Notes: generated by a model not told the origin, from the letters alone. Shown: positions 1 through 5,856, numbered from the stretch's first letter. The stretch is 5,921 nt of DNA from an uncultured Actinomycetes bacterium (GCA_913061025.1 CAJXUJ010000083.1:1-5921); one strand, 5' to 3'. A program made the numbers and translations.

Positions 1-48
1 GGGTTCATGGCGTACTTCGGGCAAGGTCACGTCACTGACCAGGGTTAA
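1..48 (+). CDS. Possible C-terminal end of a convergent gene, unidentified
   Basis: The first plus-strand frame is open from the window edge for 15 codons (GFMAYFGQGHVTDQG) and ends in TAA at 46-48. It could be the tail of a gene convergent with the decarboxylase gene. Fifteen codons are too few to identify a family, and an open frame this short is expected by chance. The opposite strand is also open to the edge, from a possible GTG at 30-28 (VTLPEVRHEP), so a minus-strand gene starting here is an alternative. Confidence 0.2.
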   Translation, partial: GFMAYFGQGHVTDQG

Positions 49-86
49 GAACAATCTGAGATGTCAGCGACATAGCCGTTACATAC

Positions 87-120
87 TTGTTCATTTGTGA
101 GGTTGTTCAGGTGTTGTTCA
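87..120 (+). repeat. Three direct repeats of TTGTTCA
   Basis: TTGTTCA occurs at 87-93, 103-109 and 114-120, with start-to-start distances of 16 and 11 bp. A related TTGTTCG lies at 194-200 and an inverted GAACAA at 49-54. The stretch is more AT-rich than the rest of the window and is outside any confident gene. Such clustering is typical of a protein-binding array, but I do not recognise the motif as a known regulator's site. Confidence 0.5.
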
Positions 121-132
121 CGCTCAAGTCCA

Positions 133-180
133 GCGGAATTGTGCCGTCTTGCGACGCGGCCTATGTCACAGAATTGCCGC
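133..180 (-). terminator. Imperfect stem-loop downstream of the decarboxylase gene, possible 3' structure
   Basis: GCGGAATT (133-140) pairs with AATTgCCGC (172-180, G176 bulged), and GTG (141-143) can extend to CAC (167-169). Inside lies a second hairpin, 143-160, with pairs 143-145/158-160 and 146-148/153-155, a 2-nt bulge and a 4-nt loop that reads GCAA (a GNRA tetraloop) on the minus strand. It starts about 34 nt after the decarboxylase stop. No T-run follows on either strand, so it is not a canonical intrinsic terminator; it could instead stabilise the 3' end or be an operator. Confidence 0.3.
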
Positions 181-213
181 ACCACAACTGCACTTGTTCG
201 AGCTGGGAGCCGA

Positions 214-1662
214 TCACAAGGATCGCTCGGTGACCTCAGCAACGACTTCAACGGTCTGCGCGGTCGGATCGCTGCAGTAGGCCATGCGGGTGGACCGGCC
301 GGCGACTTCGATCGCCTCCACTACCTCACTCGTTACCCGTTCTCCCGGCGCCAAGAGTGGAACTCCCGGTGGGTAAGGGCAGAACTGTTCGGTGCTGACC
401 TGACCCACGGCTTCGCGTAAGGGGAGCCGGCGGCGGTGCGCGAAATAGGCGTCTCGCGGGCTCAACACCACTTCAGGTTCAACCTGCCAGGTGGCAGCCG
501 GCGCTGGTTTGCGCGGTGTATCGCGTAGCGACTCAACCACGGAGGCGACGGCTGCCACAAGTTCCGCGACCGTCCCTGGATCATCGGCAATCGATACGGT
601 CATGATGACAGTGTCCGCGTCGGCCGCCTCGACCCCGATTCCACGACTCCACAGCTCCGCACCGATGGCCGCACCCGTGGTTCCCGTATTGGGCACCCAC
701 AACGTGAGCTTGAGCGGGTCGACAGAGCAGCCGAGCAACCCTTCGTCCAAGGCAACTACACCGGGAATCGCGGACAGCGTGCGGCGCGCGTCGCACACTG
801 CCTCCGTTACGAGCGCCAACTGCCGGCCACCATCGCGTTGAAGTGCCACACGCGTCGCGTCGATGGACGCCAAAAGGGTGGCTGACGGCGATGTTGTTGC
901 CGTCAGATCGACTCCGTGGCTCAGCGTGGACGGCAAGACCCTGCCGCCTCTCAGACTGGTCACCGCCGTCTGCGAGTAGCCGGTAAGCGCCTTGTGGACA
1001 CTCGTCGTAACTACGTCCGCTCCGTTCGCGTGGGCTCCCATACCTGGCAGGAAGTCGAGATGGGCTCCCCATGCCTGATCGACGATCAGAACCGCTTGCT
1101 GCCGATGGCATAGGTCGGCAAGCGGTGCCACGTCCGTGATGGTTCCTACGTACGCCGGCGACGTAACGAAGAGTGCGTAAGCATCCGTCATGTCAACCGA
1201 GTCCGCGCCAACTCCGATGGGAACCCCGAAGTCAGGATGAATACGAGGCAGGATCCAACGCGGTGTAGCTCCGGAGGTCACGAGACCAGCGTGCGCACTG
1301 CGATGCGATGTCCGGTCGATGCAGATCGTGACGTTGGGAGCAACAACGGACGTAAGGGCCGCGATGTTCCCTTGAGTCGAACCACCGACAAGGAATCTCG
1401 CGTGATCCGCAGCGATGGCCTGCGCCCAGAGTTCTTCAGCGCGCTCGAGCACCCGTCCGCTGAACACGTTGTCATCGGCGCCCCCCTGGAGCGGTATGTC
1501 ATCGCGAATCAGGGGAGCGAGCACACCGGCGGCGAACGGGGTCTCGGCTGATCGTCCGTACCGCATCTTGTGGCCGGGTATCTGCATAGAGTGCGCGGCA
1601 CGGGCACGCGCTTGGCTCCACGCATCTACCAAGGGTGCGTCTACCCAGGAAGCATCGCTCAT
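214..1662 (-). CDS. Orn/Lys/Arg decarboxylase family protein (PLP, fold type I)
   Basis: Pyridoxal-phosphate enzyme expected to decarboxylate lysine, arginine or ornithine to a polyamine or precursor while consuming a cytoplasmic proton. At 482 residues it is the short type, close to B. subtilis YaaO/SpeA in length and lacking the N-terminal wing domain of enterobacterial inducible forms. Visible motifs: IPGHKMRYG (28-36); the phosphate-binding GSTQGN (94-99); TSHRSAH (118-124), with His120 in the position that stacks on PLP; TSPAYVGTITDV (167-178); DQAWGAH (195-201), with Asp195 for the pyridine nitrogen; SVHK (221-224), with Lys224 as Schiff-base lysine; and the C-terminal CPYPPGVPLLAPGE (428-441). 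The common form of the fifth motif is DEAHGAH, so Gln196 and Trp198 are departures. The ATG lies 12 nt after the first base of an in-frame TAG that is the antiporter stop. No agmatinase or spermidine synthase gene is adjacent, so substrate and product are open. Confidence 0.9.
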   Translation of the reverse strand: MSDASWVDAPLVDAWSQARARAAHSMQIPGHKMRYGRSAETPFAAGVLAPLIRDDIPLQGGADDNVFSGRVLERAEELWAQAIAADHARFLVGGSTQGNIAALTSVVAPNVTICIDRTSHRSAHAGLVTSGATPRWILPRIHPDFGVPIGVGADSVDMTDAYALFVTSPAYVGTITDVAPLADLCHRQQAVLIVDQAWGAHLDFLPGMGAHANGADVVTTSVHKALTGYSQTAVTSLRGGRVLPSTLSHGVDLTATTSPSATLLASIDATRVALQRDGGRQLALVTEAVCDARRTLSAIPGVVALDEGLLGCSVDPLKLTLWVPNTGTTGAAIGAELWSRGIGVEAADADTVIMTVSIADDPGTVAELVAAVASVVESLRDTPRKPAPAATWQVEPEVVLSPRDAYFAHRRRLPLREAVGQVSTEQFCPYPPGVPLLAPGERVTSEVVEAIEVAGRSTRMAYCSDPTAQTVEVVAEVTERSL

Positions 1663-1697
1663 GCCGGGACGCTAGCGCTCGGTACCCAGGGCTTGAA
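1663..1697 (-). promoter_or_regulatory. Putative leaderless promoter of the decarboxylase gene
   Basis: On the minus strand: TTCAAG at 1697-1692, a 17-nt spacer, TAGCGT at 1674-1669, a 6-nt spacer CCCGGC, then ATG at 1662. The -35-like hexamer and spacer lie inside the last codons of the antiporter gene, and the TAG of the -10 box is its stop codon. The 9-nt gap has no Shine-Dalgarno. Readthrough from the antiporter promoter is also likely given the spacing. Confidence 0.55.
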
Positions 1698-3267
1698 GGC
1701 GGAGATCGAGGTCACGCAATTTGGGTCTGACCAGAGCATCGGGAAGGCCTTCTTCATCCCGGAGCCGCAGTAACTCCTCTTGCTCGGCCTGCACCATGGC
1801 CCGCGCAATCTCGATGAGTGTCTTGGTCGCGATCTCCTGCGTCACCGAGGCATCTTCGCTTGGTCGTGCGCGATCAACGCGAGTCTGGGAGTCCCGACGT
1901 AGCCGTTCGACGATCTCCTGCGGAATTGAATTGCCATCGGCATCGGCCTCCGCAACCGCGTCATCCAATCGATCAAGTGCGGCTCGAGCCAAAGCGGCGT
2001 CCATGTTGCGAGACAACTCAGCGTCGTCGTCGCCCTTTACACCTAGACGGCGTGCAAGAGGAGCAACCGAAAGCGAGATCAACAAACTGATGACGATGAT
2101 GACGAATGTCGTCGCAAGAAGGACGTCTCGGTAGGGGAACGGATCTCCAGAAGCGACAACCAGGGGGATGGAGAATGCCGCGAGACCCGACACCGGTCCG
2201 CGAGCACCCGCCCACGCGAGCACCGCGGCTTGCCGGCCCAACTGCTCTTGCGATGCACGAGTGCCGTGCGAACGACGATCCCTGGCTTTCTCGAAAACCA
2301 CCATCAGACCGACGAAGACCGAACGCGTAACGATCAACGTCACCAGTACCACCGGGACCAAAATCACCACGATGCGCAGGTCGCTCGCGCTGAGGCGACC
2401 AAGAACTTCCGGCAATTCAAGACCGATGAGGTAGAAGGCGAAGGTTTGCAGGATGAAAGTCAGGTGACGCCAGACAGCGGCACCCTGCAAGCGCCCTGAC
2501 CAGCCCGGATCGGCGTGCTGCGCGTTTGCCACCCACAAAGCAGCGACAACGATTGCCAAGATTCCCGAACCCTCGAAGCGCTCAGCCAGCAGGTAGATAA
2601 GAAAGGGTGCGACGAGAATGAGGGAGTTCGCTGCGACAAGGTCCCGGCTGCGTCGAAGGATGAGCGACATCCCCCACCCTGCGACACCACCGACCAGCAG
2701 ACCCACGCTCACGGCCACGGCAAACATTCGCCCCGCATCGAGGAGGGTCACACTTCCCGCCACCGCAGCCATCACCGCCACTCGAAGCGCAGTGAGACCG
2801 GTTCCGTCGTTAACGAGACTCTCGCCCTCGAGAATCGACACCAGGCGACGAGGGATCGACGCACGTTTCGCGATCGTGCTAACCGCCACTGCATCCGTCG
2901 GCGCGAGGATCGCTCCTAGCGCGAACGCGACGGCAAGCGGCATCGCAACCACGAGACTCACCACACCGCCCACGACGAAAGTCGCGGTGAGGACAAGGCC
3001 GATTGCGAGGGCGAGGACGGGCCGGCTCACCCGTCGAAGATCGAGGTAGGACGATCCGAGTGCCTCGCCGAACACCAATGGAGCAAGGAGCACGATCAGG
3101 ATGACTTCCGGGTCCGGTGGAGCGGACGGCCCGATGGGGGCGATTCCGATGATGGCTCCGACCGCGATCAGCGGAAGAGCGATGCCCCATCCTCGCTGAC
3201 GGATGAAAACCGCGACGGCGAGGATGATGACGCCGGTCACGGCGTATTGAAAAAGGCCCTCATCCAC
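1672..3267 (-). CDS. Na+/H+ antiporter, CPA1 family (NhaP/YjcE-like)
   Basis: Inner-membrane exchanger that swaps cytoplasmic Na+ (or K+) for protons, used in pH and salt homeostasis. The 531-residue protein has about 12 hydrophobic segments over residues ~8-405 and a charged, helical cytoplasmic tail (~410-531) rich in Glu/Arg/Ala that may form a coiled coil. Diagnostic CPA1 motifs are present: LAPTDAVAVS (121-130, ion-site Thr124-Asp125), EGESLVNDGTG (147-157, Asn153-Asp154) and GARGPVSG (354-361, Arg356). The ND pair and the length fit the electroneutral bacterial CPA1 type. The start is GTG: an in-frame TAG lies four codons upstream with no other start between, and the next in-frame GTG (codon 10) would cut into the first membrane helix. 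An ATG at 3263-3261 is out of frame. The gene lies 35 nt after recR and 9 nt before the decarboxylase. The transported ion cannot be told from sequence. Confidence 0.93.
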   Translation of the reverse strand: MDEGLFQYAVTGVIILAVAVFIRQRGWGIALPLIAVGAIIGIAPIGPSAPPDPEVILIVLLAPLVFGEALGSSYLDLRRVSRPVLALAIGLVLTATFVVGGVVSLVVAMPLAVAFALGAILAPTDAVAVSTIAKRASIPRRLVSILEGESLVNDGTGLTALRVAVMAAVAGSVTLLDAGRMFAVAVSVGLLVGGVAGWGMSLILRRSRDLVAANSLILVAPFLIYLLAERFEGSGILAIVVAALWVANAQHADPGWSGRLQGAAVWRHLTFILQTFAFYLIGLELPEVLGRLSASDLRIVVILVPVVLVTLIVTRSVFVGLMVVFEKARDRRSHGTRASQEQLGRQAAVLAWAGARGPVSGLAAFSIPLVVASGDPFPYRDVLLATTFVIIVISLLISLSVAPLARRLGVKGDDDAELSRNMDAALARAALDRLDDAVAEADADGNSIPQEIVERLRRDSQTRVDRARPSEDASVTQEIATKTLIEIARAMVQAEQEELLRLRDEEGLPDALVRPKLRDLDLRLQALGTER

Positions 3268-3302
3268 GAGCGAACTCTAGGGCCCGCACTCGAGCCCTTG
3301 AA
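3268..3302 (-). promoter_or_regulatory. Putative leaderless promoter of the Na+/H+ antiporter gene
   Basis: On the minus strand: TTCAAG at 3302-3297, a 17-nt spacer, TAGAGT at 3279-3274, a 6-nt spacer, then the GTG start at 3267. The layout predicts transcription starting at the G of GTG, and no Shine-Dalgarno is visible. The -35-like hexamer begins two bases after the recR stop codon starts. The same TTCAAG-N17-TAGnGT-N6 layout precedes the decarboxylase gene. Confidence 0.55.
3279..3298. repeat. Inverted repeat between recR and the antiporter gene
   Basis: AGGGC (3279-3283) and GCCCT (3294-3298) are perfect complements around a 10-nt loop. The repeat fills the spacer of the antiporter promoter, sharing its last pair with the first base of the -10 box. 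It could be a weak terminator/attenuator for dnaX-recR transcripts or an operator, but no T-run follows on the minus strand. The 5-bp stem may also be chance in GC-rich DNA. Confidence 0.3.
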
Positions 3303-3905
3303 TTAGTTCGACTCGATGCGGCGACGGCCTTCGAAGGCTCGGCCCAAGGTGACTTCATCGGCGTATTCCAGATCGCCGCCCACCGGCAGACCGCTGGCAA
3401 GTCTGGATACCGCCACTCCTAGCGGCTGGATCGTTCGAGCGAGATACGTCGCGGTTGCCTCGCCCTCAAGATTCGGGTCGGTCGCCAGAATCACCTCGGT
3501 AATGCTCCCGTCAGCAAGGCGTCCGAGGAGTTCCCGGATCCGAAGGTCCTCGGGGCCGATTCCTTCGATCGGATTGATGGAGCCACCGAGAACGTGATAC
3601 CGCCCACGAAATTCGCGCGTGCGTTCAATGGCAACGACATCCTTGGGCTCTTCAACAACACAGACAACGGTCATATCGCGCTTGGGATCCGAACACACCC
3701 TGCATAGATCGGACTCCGCCACGTTTCCACACGTCTCGCAAAAGCGAACACGTTCCTTGACGTGCACGAGCGAATCGACGAGACGCTGAACATCGGCCTG
3801 ATCGGCTGCCAAGAGGTGGAACGCGATGCGCTGCGCACTCTTGGGCCCAACACCCGGTAGACGACCGAGTTCATCGATCAGATCCTGAACGGCGCCTTCG
3901 TACAT
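3303..3905 (-). CDS. recR: Recombination mediator protein RecR
   Basis: RecFOR-pathway protein that, with RecO (and RecF), helps load RecA on SSB-coated single-stranded DNA at gaps; it acts in the cytoplasm on DNA. The 200-residue length is typical. In order: a helix-hairpin-helix with LPGVGPKSAQR (16-26); a four-cysteine zinc finger C56-x2-C59 ... C68-x2-C71; a Toprim domain with the acidic VVEEPKDV segment (83-90) and the DPNLEGEATA box (143-152); and the conserved C-terminal ASGLPVGGDLEYADEVTLG (170-188). All key residues are present, so it should be functional. The ATG overlaps the dnaX stop (TGATG), so translation is probably coupled to dnaX. A GGGGAG inside the dnaX 3' end lies 11 nt upstream. 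There is no TAnnnT box at this start, unlike the other three genes. No ybaB/EbfC gene separates it from dnaX. Confidence 0.97.
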   Translation of the reverse strand: MYEGAVQDLIDELGRLPGVGPKSAQRIAFHLLAADQADVQRLVDSLVHVKERVRFCETCGNVAESDLCRVCSDPKRDMTVVCVVEEPKDVVAIERTREFRGRYHVLGGSINPIEGIGPEDLRIRELLGRLADGSITEVILATDPNLEGEATATYLARTIQPLGVAVSRLASGLPVGGDLEYADEVTLGRAFEGRRRIESN

Positions 3906-5782
3906 CAGTGCTCGATCTCCCCGATTTGGGTTGCGCCAAGTTCGCGGATCACTAGATCGACTCCCGTGACGTCGTCGACGTTCTCGTCATCTGCACTCGG
4001 CGCATCCGCAGGATCTGCGCTCCCGGCAGGTGCGCTGGCTCCTGCACCTGGGGCCGCGCCTCCGGAGGCCACCACTACATCGATCCTGACGTTCACCTTC
4101 AAGACGTCCGCGATGGCAGACCGCAGCTTCTCGTCGTGTCCGCTTGCAGCCGCATTCGCCACCTTGCCCGGACTATCCACGGCGACAGCGAGCGTCCCGT
4201 CAGACCAGGAGACAGGCTGCGATCCGCTGAAGAGCATCCACGCCACGCGCGTCTTCGCGAGCGCATCCATCACCGCCGGCCACATGGTCACAAAGCCCTC
4301 AAGCGTGATCTCTCCATCCACCGCTTTGGGCTGAGCCGCAGAGCTTGGGGCTGCCTGGGTCTGAGCTGCCTGGGTCTGCGCCGCTTTGGATGTCGGTGCT
4401 TCTGCTGACGGTTCTTGCTGCACGGACTCATCCGCCTGTGGCGCGCTCTCTCGGTTCGTTTCCCGCTCTTCTAGAGCGGTGGAGGGGGCAACGTCGGAGA
4501 TCTTGGGGGGAGCCGAGCGAGAAGGTTCCTTCGTCACGGGGGGTGGGGGCGGTTGTTCGGTAGTGCGTTCAGGCTCGACCTTGCTCCTGGGGCTCTCGGT
4601 CGCCGGCGCCGCAACGGCACCAGCCGCGATGGCACGCTCCAGGTGCTCGATACGCGCGAGGGCGCCGACGCTGGTGTCCTCCGCCGCAGGGACCAGCAGG
4701 CGCGCCGCCATGATCTCGAGCCTGAGCCGCGGGGCAGTCGCGCCCTTCAACTCACCCAGCGAACGACTCACAACGTCAGCGGCGCGGCTCGCCTCGGCAG
4801 GACCGAGCAGTGCCGCCTGCGCCACGATGCGCTGAACCTCATCGTCAGGTGCGTCGATCAACCCGCGCTCTGCGGCGTCGTTGACACTCTGCACGACGAT
4901 GACGTCGCGTAAACGCTCGAGGAGATCGGAAACAAATCTCCTGGGCTCATGCCCGGTGTCCACGACTCCTTCGATCACCTCGAAGAGCGCAGCGCCGTCG
5001 CGTTGGGCGATGGCCTCGATCGTCGCATCGAGGAGAGCACTGTCGGTCACACCGAGTTGACCCGCAACCTCCGCGTAGGTGACTCCTTCCGGCCCCGATC
5101 CTGCAATCACCTGACCAAGGATCGACAGCGAATCCCGCACGCTCCCGGCGCCGGCACGCGCAACCAAAGCAAGGGCCGCGGGTTCTGCACTAACACCCTC
5201 GGACGCGCAGATCGAGGCCAGATGCTCCTGCAGATCCCGATTGCTCACCAAGCGGAAGGCATAGTTGTGGGTGCGTGACCTGATCGTGGGCAGCACTTTG
5301 TCCGGGTCTGTGGTCGCAAAGATGAAGCGCACGTGCTCCGGCGGTTCCTCCACCAATTTCAACAGAGCGTTGAAGCCCGCTGGAGACACCATGTGAGCTT
5401 CGTCGATTATGTAGACCTTGTATCTCGACGATGCAGGAGCGAACATTGCGCGCTCGCGGAGATCGCGGGTGTCATCTACTCCACCGTGGCTCGCAGCGTC
5501 GAGTTCGATGACGTCGATCGAACCCGGACCGCCCGCCGCGAGGTCGAGACAGCTTTGGCATTCACCGCAGGGTTCGGGCGTAGGTCCCTTCTCGCAGTTC
5601 AGCGAGCGAGCCATGATCCGCGCCGTGGATGTCTTCCCACAGCCTCGCGGTCCGGAAAAGAGATACGCATGGTGCACACGATCGTTTTCGAGTGCCCGCG
5701 ATAGGGGCATAGTGATGTGTTCCTGACCCACGACATCGGCCAGGCGGGCAGGCCGATAGGTGCGGTACAGCGCCAGGGACAT
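3905..5782 (-). CDS. dnaX: DNA polymerase III subunit tau (gamma/tau), DnaX
   Basis: AAA+ motor subunit of the clamp loader, which opens the beta sliding clamp and loads it on primed DNA; the C-terminal part ties the loader to the polymerase. The 625-residue protein shows Walker A GPRGCGKTS (44-52), a zinc module C63/C72/C75/C78, Walker B VYIIDEAH (123-130), sensor 1 FIFATTD (153-159), the SRC-type box as IRSRT (167-171, Thr replacing Cys, which I recall as common in actinobacteria) and sensor 2 GSVRDSLS (213-220). Domain III runs to about 385. Residues ~390-488 form a Pro/Ala/Gln/Glu-rich linker. A folded tau C-terminal region spans ~490-572, followed by an acidic Ala/Gly-rich tail ending in GEIEH. 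An in-frame TAG four codons upstream bounds the start, and MSLALYRTYRP is the usual family N-terminus. The stop overlaps the recR ATG by one base. Full length indicates tau; whether a shorter gamma form is made is unknown. Confidence 0.97.
   Translation of the reverse strand: MSLALYRTYRPARLADVVGQEHITMPLSRALENDRVHHAYLFSGPRGCGKTSTARIMARSLNCEKGPTPEPCGECQSCLDLAAGGPGSIDVIELDAASHGGVDDTRDLRERAMFAPASSRYKVYIIDEAHMVSPAGFNALLKLVEEPPEHVRFIFATTDPDKVLPTIRSRTHNYAFRLVSNRDLQEHLASICASEGVSAEPAALALVARAGAGSVRDSLSILGQVIAGSGPEGVTYAEVAGQLGVTDSALLDATIEAIAQRDGAALFEVIEGVVDTGHEPRRFVSDLLERLRDVIVVQSVNDAAERGLIDAPDDEVQRIVAQAALLGPAEASRAADVVSRSLGELKGATAPRLRLEIMAARLLVPAAEDTSVGALARIEHLERAIAAGAVAAPATESPRSKVEPERTTEQPPPPPVTKEPSRSAPPKISDVAPSTALEERETNRESAPQADESVQQEPSAEAPTSKAAQTQAAQTQAAPSSAAQPKAVDGEITLEGFVTMWPAVMDALAKTRVAWMLFSGSQPVSWSDGTLAVAVDSPGKVANAAASGHDEKLRSAIADVLKVNVRIDVVVASGGAAPGAGASAPAGSADPADAPSADDENVDDVTGVDLVIRELGATQIGEIEH
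3917..3922 (-). promoter_or_regulatory. Possible Shine-Dalgarno sequence of recR
   Basis: The minus strand reads GGGGAG here, inside the last codons of dnaX, with 11 nt between it and the recR ATG. The spacing is on the long side, so reinitiation by ribosomes finishing dnaX at TGATG may matter more. It is the only purine-rich ribosome-binding-like sequence at a start in this window that does not double as a promoter element. Confidence 0.4.
4351..4380. repeat. 15-bp tandem duplication in the dnaX linker
   Basis: CTGCCTGGGTCTGAG (4351-4365) is followed at once by CTGCCTGGGTCTGCG (4366-4380), 14 of 15 bases identical. On the coding strand it encodes the repeated AAQTQ/AAQTQ at DnaX residues ~468-477. 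The repeat is in frame and lies in the flexible linker between domain III and the tau C-terminal region, where length change should be tolerated; it looks like a recent slippage duplication. Confidence 0.85.
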
Positions 5783-5794
5783 GGCCCGACCCTA
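5783..5794 (-). promoter_or_regulatory. Putative leaderless -10 element of dnaX (TAGGGT-N6-ATG)
   Basis: The minus strand reads TAGGGT at 5794-5789, then CGGGCC, then the dnaX ATG. A TAnnnT box 6 nt before a start codon places transcription initiation at or next to the A of ATG, the leaderless arrangement common in actinobacteria. No TTGACA- or TTCAAG-like hexamer stands at 17 nt spacing (CGCTGG there). The AGGG within the box, 7 nt from ATG, could instead serve as a Shine-Dalgarno on a longer transcript from the SRP RNA region, so this is the least certain of the three such boxes. Confidence 0.42.
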
Positions 5795-5856
5795 GTGCCC
5801 CGGTCTGCCCACCAGCGAGGCTCGAGACCGGTCCTCAAACGTGCGTGCTCGGATAG

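Larger units (their letters stand above)
49..213. other. Non-coding stretch left of the decarboxylase gene
   Basis: No convincing gene is seen here. A minus-strand open frame that overlaps the decarboxylase 3' end has no family features and unlike composition. The stretch holds the TTGTTCA repeats, the 133-180 stem-loop, and a perfect inverted repeat ATGTC-AGC-GACAT at 61-73. A further inverted repeat GGTCA-N6-TGACC lies just outside at 25-40. Confidence 0.5.

Noticed and set aside
45..251. 68-codon minus-strand frame overlapping the decarboxylase 3' end
   Set aside because: No family resemblance, no ribosome-binding site or TAnnnT box at its start, and composition unlike the neighbouring genes.
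581..1111. 176-codon minus-strand frame inside the decarboxylase gene
   Set aside because: A shifted-frame shadow of the decarboxylase, which carries all the family motifs in its own frame; Arg/Cys-rich with no domain.
2515..3049. Long plus-strand open frames antisense to the antiporter gene
   Set aside because: Arg/Thr/His-rich composition with no recognisable domain; they mirror the codon bias of the real minus-strand gene.
3261..3263. ATG four bases into the antiporter gene as its start
   Set aside because: It is out of frame with the antiporter; the GTG at 3267-3265 is the only in-frame start after the upstream TAG and before the first membrane helix.
3966..4835. Plus-strand open frames opposite the dnaX linker and C-terminal region
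   Set aside because: Low-complexity Ala/Ser/Thr-rich translations produced by the GC-rich dnaX coding strand; no start signals or family motifs.
3905..5782. Classical A-rich slippery heptamer for gamma production in dnaX
   Set aside because: No A-AAA-AAG or long A run is present in the coding strand; only C-runs occur, reported separately as speculative.
5789..5792. AGGG as the dnaX Shine-Dalgarno
   Set aside because: Possible at 7-nt spacing, but it is embedded in a TAGGGT box positioned exactly as at two other genes without any Shine-Dalgarno, so the leaderless reading is preferred.
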